This document shows, piece by piece, positions 1 to 7,100 of a stretch of 9,989 bases of DNA (positions are counted from its first letter, which is position 1; each line of letters begins with the position of its first letter). The notes below the pieces were generated by a model. The model saw only the letters and a list, made by a program, of their open reading frames with translations. It was not told the DNA's origin and did not search any database. Made by a program: the position numbers and the translations under genes. The stretch spans positions 1 to 9,989 of the forward strand of contig DAIEPN010000129.1 of assembly GCA_027348355.1 (NCBI GenBank), in the 5' to 3' direction. Source of the DNA: Chlamydiota bacterium (lineage in GTDB: Bacteria > Chlamydiota > Chlamydiia > Chlamydiales > Rhabdochlamydiaceae).

Positions 1-2
1 AA

Positions 3-74
3 GCTCAAGAGAAAATGATAGGTTTTGAAGAAATGAATTCAACTAAACTTGAACTCACAGACATACCCCAATAG
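3..74 (+). CDS. C-terminal end of an unidentified protein (partial, enters from left edge)
   Basis: The reading frame beginning at base 3 is open from the window edge to a TAG at 72-74. It gives 23 residues ending in LELTDIPQ, rich in charged residues (Glu, Lys, Asp) and without membrane segments. The other two forward frames stop within the first 30 bases. The piece is too short to assign a family, and its codons are only weakly informative. There is no start in view, although internal ATG codons lie at 15 and 33. It is read as the tail of a gene to the left because the next plus-strand gene starts about 110 bases later with its own ribosome binding site. It could be a chance open stretch. 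Confidence 0.4.
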   Translation, partial: AQEKMIGFEEMNSTKLELTDIPQ

Positions 75-172
75 CAAATAAGGTAATTAAACGTGAGAAA
101 CGGTTGCTATGTCAGTTTATGTATGGTTTAGTACAAATTAGTTAGAAAAAACTTTTCAGATATGTTCGCTAC

Positions 173-178
173 AAGGAG
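173..178 (+). promoter_or_regulatory. Shine-Dalgarno site AAGGAG for the small membrane protein
   Basis: AAGGAG lies seven bases before the ATG at 186. This decides the start: an in-frame ATG at 162 would add eight residues but sits upstream of this site and has no comparable site of its own. Confidence 0.75.
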
Positions 179-185
179 TTGCGTT

Positions 186-380
186 ATGATTGAAAAAATT
201 ATTTTCTATCTCTTATTGCTCGATAGCATCGGGTGTAATTTAGTCGTGTGGTTTGGGAATAAGTGGTATACAAAACACTTTCGATGGCTTTCTCGATTTT
301 TTCCTCCTGCTAAAGGATGGTCATTATATTATATATTGTTGGTTCTATGGATAGGGACGTTAGTGTACCGTGTACACTAA
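186..380 (+). CDS. Small two-helix inner-membrane protein, function unknown
   Basis: The product is 64 residues and starts at the ATG served by AAGGAG at 173-178. It has two clear hydrophobic segments, about residues 5-24 (rich in Ile, Leu and Phe, containing LLLLDSIGCN) and 44-63 (GWSLYYILLVLWIGTLVYRV). They are joined by a basic, aromatic loop (KWYTKHFRWLSRFFP). There is no cleavable signal peptide, so it is probably a two-pass inner-membrane protein with the basic loop in the cytoplasm. I have the impression that small proteins of this pattern (LLLLDSxG, WY-KHF-R, FP-KGW) recur in unrelated bacteria, but I cannot name a family or a function. It stands alone, with a hairpin downstream at 423-443 and a convergent gene beyond. 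Confidence 0.75.
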   Translation: MIEKIIFYLLLLDSIGCNLVVWFGNKWYTKHFRWLSRFFPPAKGWSLYYILLVLWIGTLVYRVH

Positions 381-422
381 GAGACATCAACTGGCAGCAT
401 GTCAAACCTTCTAAAAAGGAAA

Positions 423-443
423 AAGACTCGGTTTTTGGGTCTT
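423..443 (+). terminator. Candidate terminator hairpin between convergent genes
   Basis: AAGACTC (423-429) pairs with GGGTCTT (437-443) with one G-U pair and a seven-base T-rich loop. It is followed by GTTTTAG on the plus strand and preceded by an A-rich run, so it could also serve the convergent gene on the minus strand. The stem is short and the T-tract is interrupted, so this is a moderate call based mainly on its position after the small membrane protein gene. Confidence 0.4.
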
Positions 444-504
444 GTTTTAGAGTGGAGGGACGTGCTGGGAACCGAAGCTAAAACTTGAGTTCGTTGATTC
501 CTAT

Positions 505-1437
505 TCAAAAAGGAAAATCAATACCTAATGAAAACAGATGATTGTAAGTCCCGTCGAAGCTAATGGACCAATCGGACGTGGCAACATGGCCAGGATACTC
601 TGTATGACCGAATGTATAATCATTGGCTGCAATGAATAAAAATCGATATTCTCCGAATATACGCATGTGTTTGAAAATACTGTAACGCAGTCCGCCTTTG
701 ATTTGAGATGCAAAGCTCCAGCCAAAGGAATCGAGGTTGGTATTGAAGTGATTAATCCCGGGCTCAGGAAATTCTGTCTGTGTCGCAACTGCATGATTGA
801 TCGACGTAATGGCAGCTCCCATTCCTACACTAACATAAGGGGTAAGATATGGATTCGTAAACGCCAAGGTGAAATCGGCTATAATGACTCCGGTACGCAT
901 CGGGAAAGTATTAATAAATTCATGAAAATCTAACCTTTCTGTAGGATTCACGAGATGTGCTTTTATAGTTTCAGCAAAGTAATATCCTTCAAGTTCAATT
1001 CCAGGAGTTACGTGCCAATCTTTATTGTTCTTGCTCAACCATTCATAACCAAAGTGTATACCGCCAAACCCAAATCCTTTGCTATTGGTATCACCATCGG
1101 AGTCAACGACAAGAGGCCCCCCTTGTCGGGATAAATAGAAGGCAATTCCTTTTTGCGCGATATCAAAACTATTAAACCCCCAGCCGCCAAAACCACCAAA
1201 ATAAAATCCCGATAGATTTGATTCATATGGTTCATTTTTGGAATTTTTTGTAGAGGATTGAGATGAATTTTGATTCTCGCGAGCTTCTGCAATCGAAACA
1301 TTTGTCAATAGTAAAGAAAGGATGCTGACAAAAAAAGGAAACGCTAAAAGGCGATGTGGAGAAAGGCTATGATTTTGCTTTACAATAGATCGGATTTTCG
1401 TTGTTGATTTACGAACGTTCATTTTATCTAGGTCCAT
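505..1437 (-). CDS. Secreted outer-membrane beta-barrel protein (OmpA-like/porin-type barrel)
   Basis: The product is 310 residues. The N-terminus is basic and unusually long (about 29 residues). It is followed by a hydrophobic stretch at about 30-48 and a likely signal peptidase I site after SIAEA at about 52. A Ser/Asn-rich linker (53-74) leads into a barrel. The barrel shows alternating Gly/aromatic strands such as GFYFGGFGGWGFNSF (77-91) and GFGFGGIHFGYEW (111-123), a PYLTPYVSVGMGAAI strand near 196-210, and later strands with GGLRYSIF and IFGEYRFLFIA. It ends in IDFPF, with the terminal Phe typical of BAM-recognised outer-membrane proteins. The start at 1437 is supported by AAGGAG nine bases upstream. 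A second Met at residue 6 would shorten the signal's basic region. The overall look matches small 8- to 10-strand barrels (OmpA/opacity type). The ligand or function is unknown. It would be a substrate for the LepB encoded in this window. Confidence 0.8.
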   Translation of the reverse strand: MDLDKMNVRKSTTKIRSIVKQNHSLSPHRLLAFPFFVSILSLLLTNVSIAEARENQNSSQSSTKNSKNEPYESNLSGFYFGGFGGWGFNSFDIAQKGIAFYLSRQGGPLVVDSDGDTNSKGFGFGGIHFGYEWLSKNNKDWHVTPGIELEGYYFAETIKAHLVNPTERLDFHEFINTFPMRTGVIIADFTLAFTNPYLTPYVSVGMGAAITSINHAVATQTEFPEPGINHFNTNLDSFGWSFASQIKGGLRYSIFKHMRIFGEYRFLFIAANDYTFGHTEYPGHVATSDWSISFDGTYNHLFSLGIDFPF

Positions 1438-1446
1438 TGCACAATT

Positions 1447-1452
1447 CTCCTT
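1447..1452 (-). promoter_or_regulatory. Shine-Dalgarno site AAGGAG for the beta-barrel protein gene
   Basis: AAGGAG on the minus strand is followed by nine bases and the ATG at 1437. It supports that start over the internal Met at residue 6. A TATAAA that could be a -10 element lies further upstream at 1462-1467, but I see no convincing -35 partner. Confidence 0.7.
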
Positions 1453-1467
1453 CTATTTAGGTTTATA

Positions 1468-1715
1468 CTCAATGCGAATCAAAATTTGGCTTTCAGGGTG
1501 TGTATGCAATTTTATTTAACCAAGCAACCTGATTTAATGCAGCAAGAAAAATAAAAATAAATATTGTCATCAGGAAAACATCTGTTGCGTGTAAAATGGG
1601 ATATGTTTCTCGATGAACTAATAAATAGATAGGGATAGGCTTATTTCTAGATGAAGTAAACCAATCGAATTGGGAGAGTATGAGCTTTGGCAGGGACTGG
1701 ATAATTAATTAAGAG
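1468..1715. other. Intergenic region between tmRNA terminator and beta-barrel gene; no gene seen
   Basis: About 250 AT-rich bases without a supportable reading frame. The longest open stretches are under 30 codons and lack a start with a ribosome binding site. It should contain the promoter of the downstream minus-strand beta-barrel gene, but only a lone TATAAA (1462-1467) just outside it stands out. No repeats or RNA gene are evident. Confidence 0.5.
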
Positions 1716-1743
1716 AAAAAAGTCGTCTTTTAAGCCGACTTTT
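1716..1743 (-). terminator. Rho-independent terminator of tmRNA
   Basis: On the minus strand AAAAGTCG pairs with CGACTTTT (eight base pairs, ten-base loop), and the T-tract continues for two more bases. It begins six bases beyond the tmRNA 3' end, the expected place for termination of the ssrA transcript. The stem is nearly symmetric in A/T content, so weak function in the other direction is possible. Confidence 0.65.
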
Positions 1744-1748
1744 AGAAT

Positions 1749-2122
1749 TGGAGGTGGAGGGAATCGAACCCTCGTCCTTAGCAAATTTCCCATCAACGAC
1801 TACATGCTTAGCACCTTTGTTTATTGAAAAGATGTTCCTGCTGAAAGGTGCCACACTAGAGAACAGCTTTCTTCTTTCGATCTCGAACTCCCCGTATAAG
1901 AAGTAAAACAGAGGTTCACACCAGGGTCGATGACGATAGTTCTAACACTCCTGGTCAGGTGTTAGGCTATCGGGTCACTTAAAACTGTTAGGTCTTAAGC
2001 AGCCTGCGCGTACTCCATAGAGTCGTCTGCATTTATGTTTTTATCGGATGATTAAGGAGGCCAACCGACATCCTCCGCATGCCATCAAGGGTACGTTTCA
2101 AAGTCGAAACCTTTACACCCCC
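1749..2122 (-). ncRNA. ssrA: tmRNA (transfer-messenger RNA, ssrA)
   Basis: This RNA rescues ribosomes stalled on broken mRNA: charged with alanine, it enters the A site and its short reading frame tags the product for proteolysis. The 5' end GGGGGTG pairs with 3' CACCTCC as a seven-base-pair acceptor stem containing the G3-U70 wobble used by alanyl-tRNA synthetase. The T arm GAGGG-TTCGATT-CCCTC and the 5' GTAAAGGTTTCGACTTTGAA block are hallmark tmRNA sequences. The tag frame starts at the resume codon GCA (2030) and reads ADDSMEYAQAA before TAA (1995-1997). The length is about 374 bases, normal for one-piece tmRNA. The discriminator A is followed by ATT, so CCA is not encoded and must be added after transcription. 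The ends are inferred from the acceptor stem. Confidence 0.95.
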
Positions 2123-2128
2123 ATATGC

Positions 2129-2134
2129 ATGATA
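2129..2134 (-). promoter_or_regulatory. Probable -10 element (TATCAT) of the tmRNA promoter
   Basis: TATCAT on the minus strand lies six bases before the first G of the mature tmRNA, correct for direct initiation at the RNA 5' end. The hexamer 17 bases further upstream is GATACA, a poor match to a sigma-70 -35 element. The call therefore rests on the -10 position. Confidence 0.45.
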
Positions 2135-2164
2135 GCAAAAATGGATTTATTTGTATCCGATAAA

Positions 2165-2189
2165 GATAAAAAGCAAGCTCTTATAGCTT
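2165..2189 (-). terminator. Candidate terminator after the rlmK-like gene
   Basis: On the minus strand AAGCT-ATAAG-AGCTT forms a five-base-pair hairpin directly at the stop codon of the methyltransferase gene, followed by GCTTTTTATC with a run of five T. The stem is short and GC-poor, so it may be weak. Transcription could run on into the tmRNA gene, which has its own -10 element between. Confidence 0.4.
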
Positions 2190-3177
2190 AATAGGATAGT
2201 TTAGAGATCTTCCAGCATCTATGGATCTTGGGGTCATGGAAATCAATGGGGAGCGTTTTCTTGGAAATTTCTATCAGGCAAATAGAAGGAAAAAGAGCAG
2301 GGTCGAAAACAAACCTGCGGGAGTTGGTACTGAAATAGATCACTCCATGAGAGGATAAAAGCTCTAACGCTTTTGAGATCAAAAAGACATAATCCACTTG
2401 TACATCAAAGAGGCCTTCCATTTTTTTCGAACGCGATATGGTAGGTGGATCAATCACGATAATATCGTATTTTTCGCCTGAGAGAATTTCTTCATCTAGA
2501 AACTTGACACAATCAGCACGAACAATGGGATTGTTCTTGAGAGGGAGCGAATTGAGTATAAAGTTATGCTTTCCCCATTCAGTATATGTGTTGGACATGT
2601 CTACACTTTTCGTAAAGATAGCGCCTGATGCCGCTGCATGCACACTGAATGAGCATGTGTAGGCGAAAAGATTAAGAATCCTTTTGCCTTTGGAAAGGGA
2701 GGCTACAATTTTACGTGTTTCTCTGTGATCGAGGAAAAGCCCTGTATCTAGATAGTCAGATAAGTTAACACTGAATTTTACACCATACTCTAAAACAGTG
2801 AAAAATTTTTTAGATTCACCTAATTTTTCATATTGCCTGGTTTCCTTTCGTCTCGCTCTTGTGCGCCAGTAGATGTCATCAGGTAGTGCTCCAAAAAGAG
2901 TATTTAGGATTCTTGCGATTTCATTTATAAGGTCTTGTGGCGCTTCATCCTCTTCTTTGGAAGGGGAGAAGTACTGCACGCAAAACCGTCCAGCATAAAA
3001 ATCGATGGCTAGGGGATAGTGGTTGATCTGACGATCATAGATTCTAAAGCAGTTGGTAGAGGTCCGTTTTGCCCATTTTCGGACATGACGGTAGTTGTTT
3101 CGAATGCAGTTTGTTAAAGGAGAGCTCTTATCTTCCCCGTCAGCAATACTAGGAAGAAAGATGTTACTTTCATTCAT
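2188..3177 (-). CDS. rlmK: RlmK-like 23S rRNA (guanine-N7) methyltransferase, stand-alone
   Basis: This 329-residue class I SAM-dependent methyltransferase resembles the C-terminal half of gammaproteobacterial RlmKL (YcbY), which makes m7G2069 in 23S rRNA. The N-terminal part (about 24-70, with RKWAKR, CFRIYDRQ and PLAIDFYAGRFCVQY) matches the small domain preceding the Rossmann fold. QYEKLGESKKFFTVLEYG (115-132) and DYLDTGLFLDHR (141-152) follow. SAM-binding motif I is ILNLFAYTCSFSVHAA (167-182), an acidic ribose contact is likely at D193, ADC is at 221-223, and the catalytic-type IDPPT is at 242-246. The RlmL half (THUMP domain plus second methyltransferase) is absent. The close relative RlmI (m5C1962) is the main alternative, but it has a PUA domain not seen here. 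The start codon overlaps the stop of the upstream HAD gene by eight bases, so translation is probably coupled. Confidence 0.8.
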   Translation of the reverse strand: MNESNIFLPSIADGEDKSSPLTNCIRNNYRHVRKWAKRTSTNCFRIYDRQINHYPLAIDFYAGRFCVQYFSPSKEEDEAPQDLINEIARILNTLFGALPDDIYWRTRARRKETRQYEKLGESKKFFTVLEYGVKFSVNLSDYLDTGLFLDHRETRKIVASLSKGKRILNLFAYTCSFSVHAAASGAIFTKSVDMSNTYTEWGKHNFILNSLPLKNNPIVRADCVKFLDEEILSGEKYDIIVIDPPTISRSKKMEGLFDVQVDYVFLISKALELLSSHGVIYFSTNSRRFVFDPALFPSICLIEISKKTLPIDFHDPKIHRCWKISKLSY

Positions 3178-3823
3178 CGGTATCCGCTTCTTGAGAAGTG
3201 ATTTCTACATTAATGTAAGGGGTTCCGTCTTCGACACTACAAGTGATTTTACAGTTTGGAATTCGTTTTGGAAGAAGTTGTAACATGACTGAATTAAGTG
3301 CCTGATTCAGATTTCCCTGAGTAATTAAACGCTTTCTATTAATATGAACAAAACTGAGAGGGAAATCCTTTTGAAGACCAAAGCGACAATCGTCTAAAAT
3401 TAGGACACTATCAAAGGGGGTTTTCCGTTTTTGTAACCACCTACTGATTTGCAGTTCTCTTGGAAATTTATTTTGTGGGGTTTTTGCAATAATCAGTTTT
3501 GCAAATCCTGTATCTTTAAATATTACTTTCTGTAGTTGGTGTCTCGTACCAGACCTTCTCCATTCTGACGAAATGACAATACGCACAAGAGCAAATTCTT
3601 GAATTCTTGCAATTAGACCTTGAAGTTTTGCTAGGGACTCGGAATTAAGAAAATGACTCCTAGCTTGTGCCGATTCAAAATGGGAATATTTGGATTTATT
3701 CCCAAATAGCTCTACAGCTTTTGTGTTTATATCCGTTTTTAAATCGTCTGGATAGGGGAAGTGAATTAGAACTCCATCTACATCTAAGAAAAGAGCGCAA
3801 GTATATCTGTTAGCAGGTTCCAT
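3170..3823 (-). CDS. HAD-superfamily phosphatase-like protein (HAD_SAK_2 type, RNA-repair associated)
   Basis: The product is 217 residues. HAD motif I is LFLDVDGVL (11-19), with the nucleophile and acid pair D14 and D16. Motif II is ISSEWR (84-89). AKTPQNKFPRELQISRWL (113-130) supplies a likely motif III Lys (K114). Motif IV is ILDD (142-145). This order, with S-S-x-W-R, KTP, R-E-x-x-I-x-x-W-L and LDD, is that of the HAD domain found in 'Swiss Army Knife' RNA-repair proteins (Pfam HAD_SAK_2). There, a phosphatase acting on RNA ends has been predicted. After the domain, about 45 residues (173-217) form an acidic tail I cannot assign. No signal peptide is seen, so it is cytoplasmic. It overlaps the following rRNA methyltransferase gene by eight bases. 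No Shine-Dalgarno site precedes the ATG, and a TATAAT lies only eight bases upstream, suggesting a leaderless or nearly leaderless transcript. The substrate is unknown. Confidence 0.75.
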   Translation of the reverse strand: MEPANRYTCALFLDVDGVLIHFPYPDDLKTDINTKAVELFGNKSKYSHFESAQARSHFLNSESLAKLQGLIARIQEFALVRIVISSEWRRSGTRHQLQKVIFKDTGFAKLIIAKTPQNKFPRELQISRWLQKRKTPFDSVLILDDCRFGLQKDFPLSFVHINRKRLITQGNLNQALNSVMLQLLPKRIPNCKITCSVEDGTPYINVEITSQEADTDE

Positions 3824-3831
3824 ATAATGAC

Positions 3832-3837
3832 ATTATA
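3832..3837 (-). promoter_or_regulatory. Consensus -10 element TATAAT before the HAD gene
   Basis: A perfect TATAAT on the minus strand ends eight bases before the ATG of the HAD-rlmK pair. Initiation about seven bases downstream of it would place the 5' end at or next to the start codon. The -35 region is not recognisable and the whole area is AT-rich, so a chance match is possible. Confidence 0.35.
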
Positions 3838-3924
3838 ATATTGTTTTTTATTAATTATGGAAAATTTTAACAAATTATTCGCGTTATTTCCAATAATTAA
3901 AATTAGAAAATTTTATAAGAAGGA

Positions 3925-3943
3925 GCCCTTTTTTGAAAAGGGC
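3925..3943. repeat. Perfect inverted repeat (hairpin) in the divergent HAD/ileS intergenic region
   Basis: GCCCTTTT (3925-3932) and AAAAGGGC (3936-3943) are exact complements around a three-base loop. It lies between the divergent HAD and ileS promoter regions, where a terminator is not needed. On neither strand is it followed by a T-run. It may be an operator, part of the ileS leader RNA, or the relic of a terminator. It resembles no T-box: the T-box antiterminator sequence is absent from the leader. Confidence 0.5.
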
Positions 3944-4035
3944 GGGTAGATTGATTTCAAGTATGGGCTAGTATGACCTGATGCAATTGTTAAAATTTTT
4001 TTACTAGAATTCGGTTTTTTAAGCAGGGGAAATTC

Positions 4036-4119
4036 ATGGAATTAAAGAATTCATTTCAGGTAAGATATGTGAAAAAAACACTAGCTTTTGGATTTTCTTA
4101 TGTTTGCAAAACGTGCTGA
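4036..4119 (+). CDS. 27-codon upstream ORF overlapping the ileS start
   Basis: An ATG at 4036 is preceded five bases away by AGGGGA (4025-4030), the best ribosome binding site in the ileS leader. The frame encodes 27 residues beginning MELKNSFQVR and stops at TGA 4117-4119, about 20 bases inside ileS in another frame. It contains no isoleucine codon, which argues against classical attenuation by isoleucine starvation. It could couple translation to ileS (termination next to the ileS start), be a chance ORF, or reflect an indel that disconnected a longer N-terminus. The small peptide is basic with a moderately hydrophobic centre. Confidence 0.35.
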   Translation: MELKNSFQVRYVKKTLAFGFSYVCKTC

Positions 4120-7100
4120 AGAGAGCTTCCCTCAAAGAGAAGAAAGGATATTAGGATATTGGCAAGGCCACAAAGTATATCAAAAGTCTATTGATCTTCG
4201 AAAGGAATCTCCTTTATTTTCTTTTTATGATGGACCTCCTTTCGCTACAGGCCTTCCTCATTATGGACATTTGCTCGCTGGAACATTGAAAGATGTGGTA
4301 CCGCGTTATAAAACGATGAAAGGTTTTTACGTGCCGCGTAGATTCGGCTGGGACTGTCATGGTCTTCCTGTAGAAAATGAGATCGAAAAAGCAAAAGAAC
4401 TATCCGGAGCGCCTTCGATTGAGAAATTCGGTATTGGCAATTTTAATGAAGAGTGTCGCAGCATTGTTCTTCGTTATACGAAAGAATGGGAAAGAACCGT
4501 TCATCGTATGGGAAGATGGATGGATTTTAGCGAGACATATCGCACGATGGACAAAAATTTTATGGAGTCGGTGTGGTGGGTCTTTTCTGAATTATATAAA
4601 AAAGGCCTAGTCTATGAAGGCTTTAAAGTTATGCCTTTTTCTGCGCAGCTCGGAACCCCTATTTCTAACTTCGAAGCGAATTTGAACTATAAAGAAGTTG
4701 ATGATCCATCTCTTACAGTCATATTTCCTCTTGTAGGAGATCCAAATACAAAGCTTCTTGCTTGGACGACAACGCCTTGGACTCTTCCTTCTAACTTAGC
4801 TGTGATCGTAGGTACAAATCTTGAATATGTAAAAATCAAAGAACGCAAGAGCGGAATTTGTTATATTTTAGCGCAGAAGAGACTCTCTCATTATTTTAAA
4901 AATCCAGAAGAGTACGAAGTTGTAGATACTTTCTTAGGAAAAGATCTTAAGGGTAAAATGTATGATCCCCTTTTTTCCTATTTTACAAGAAAGAAGCAAC
5001 TTAATGGTTTCCGTGTGCTTGTAGATGACTTTGTTGAAGCGGAAGAAGGAACTGGGATTGTTCACGCAGCCCCAGCCTTTGGAGAAACCGACTTCTTTGT
5101 ATGTACAAGAGAAGGAATTGAGTTGGTTTGCCCTATTGATCAAAATGGAAGATTTACAAAAGAAGTTCCCGATTACGAGGGGATGTTTGTAAAGGACGCC
5201 GATAAAGAGATCATTAAAAGACTTAAGCAAGAAGGAAGAGTTTTCCAACACACGCAAATTAGACACAGATATCCATTTTGTTGGAGATCTGATACGCCGC
5301 TCATCTACAAAGCGGTGCGTACCTGGTTTGTCGCTGTTGAAAAAATTAAAGATCAGATGCTCGCTGTTAACCAAACCATCCATTGGGTTCCTGAAAATAT
5401 CAAAGAAGGTCGCTTTGGTAAATGGCTTGAGAATGCAAGAGATTGGGCGATTTCTAGAAATCGCTATTGGGGAACACCTATCCCAATTTGGCGTAGTGAA
5501 ACTGGAGAGTGCAAAGTCATTGCAAGCGTAGAAGAACTGGAGAAAAAGTCAGGCTCAAAAGTAGAAGATCTGCATCGCCATTATGTAGATAAGCTTACCT
5601 TTACGGAAAATGGTCAGATTTTTCAGAGAATTCCAGAAGTTTTTGATTGCTGGTTTGAATCAGGGTCGATGCCTTATGCACAAAATCATTTTCCGTTTGA
5701 GAACGAAGAAGAGACAATGAGGGCATTTCCTGCAGATTTTATTGCAGAGGGCTTAGATCAGACAAGGGGATGGTTTTATACACTCACAGTTTTGGCGGTT
5801 GCACTCTATCAAAAACCTGCTTTTAAAAATGTTATCGTCAACGGGATTATCTTAGCGGAAGATGGCGCAAAAATGTCAAAGCGTCTTAAAAACTATCCAG
5901 AGCCAGAAATTGTGATCAACCAATACGGCGCTGATGCAGTCCGCCTATACTTTTTACATAGTCCAGTTGTTGCAGCAGATGATTTGAAATTTTCTGAGAA
6001 GGGGGTTGAGCTTGTCATGCGCCAAGCTTTGATTCCACTCTGGAACTCGTATCTATTTTTAGCGACCTATGCAGAAATTTATGAGTGGAAGCCAAAAGGG
6101 GAGGTTCTTAATCCAAAAGCTGATGTAGATCGTTGGATCCTATCTGTTCTGCAGAAACTTATCCTAGATGTCAATAGAGAAATGGATGCATATCAGCTGA
6201 GCTCAGCTGTAGATCCTTTCGTTGGTTTTATCGATCAGTTAACGAATTGGTATATCCGAAGAAACCGTTCTAGGTTTTGGTCAGATGAGGATACGCAAGA
6301 GAGACGAGAAGCGTTTCAAGTTCTCTATCATGTTCTTCTCACCCTTTCACAGGTGGCAGCGCCTTTCATTCCTTTTATCAGCGAAGCAATTTATCAAGAG
6401 CTTAGAGAGGAAAAGATGCCGGAATCTGTGCATCTTTGTAACTTTCCCACATACAATCCTACAATGCGGGATGAAGTTTTAGAGCATGAAATGCAAAGCG
6501 TACAAACTGTGGTCAGCGCAGGCCATGGTCTTCGTAAAGAGCATAAATTAAAGGTGAGACAGCCGCTAGCTAGGGCTCATATCGTTTCTTCAGATAAAGT
6601 AGTCTTAGATGCGCTTAAAAGACAAAAACAGTTAATTGCTGATGAGCTCAACGTCAAAGAGATTGTCTATCATGAAAATGAAGGTGGATTTGTATCGATC
6701 ATTGTAAAACCGAATTTTCGCGTGCTTGGTAAAAAAGTCGGAAAGCACATGAATGCCGTGCAGCAAAAAATCCAAGATCTTAGTTCCAATTCATTAGAAT
6801 CTCTTTTGCAAGGACAAAGCGTTCAGCTTGCTGTCGAAGACCAGAATTTTGTCATCACCCCTGAAGATGTGACAATTGAAAGAAAAGCACATAGCGGACT
6901 TGTTGCAGCCTCTGTGGATAAAATTACGGTTGCTTTAGACACAGAACTGAGTGAAGCGCTGCTCATGGAAGGACTTGCTAGAGAGCTTGTAAACAAGATC
7001 AATACTATGCGTCGCGACGATGGCTACGCTGTTGTTGACCGCATTGATGTAAAGATGCAGACAACGGACAGGGTCAAACAGAGCTACGCTCTTCATAAAG

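Noticed and set aside
667..933. 88-codon plus-strand ORF opposite the beta-barrel gene
   Set aside because: Fully antisense to a well-supported secreted protein; the composition is not protein-like and there is no ribosome binding site.
1749..1777. tRNA gene suggested by the TTCGATT T-arm and acceptor sequence
   Set aside because: The matching 5' acceptor strand is about 350 bases away with a tag reading frame between, so this is the 3' end of tmRNA, not a separate tRNA.
4290..4305. T-box-like sequence GTGGTACCGCG near an ileS gene
   Set aside because: It resembles the T-box antiterminator consensus but lies inside the coding sequence (encoding KDVVPRY), not in the leader, and no specifier stem or terminator accompanies it.
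4934..5383. 149-codon minus-strand ORF opposite ileS
   Set aside because: It lies entirely antisense to a highly conserved part of ileS, has a low-complexity Phe/Ser/Asn-rich translation and no ribosome binding site.
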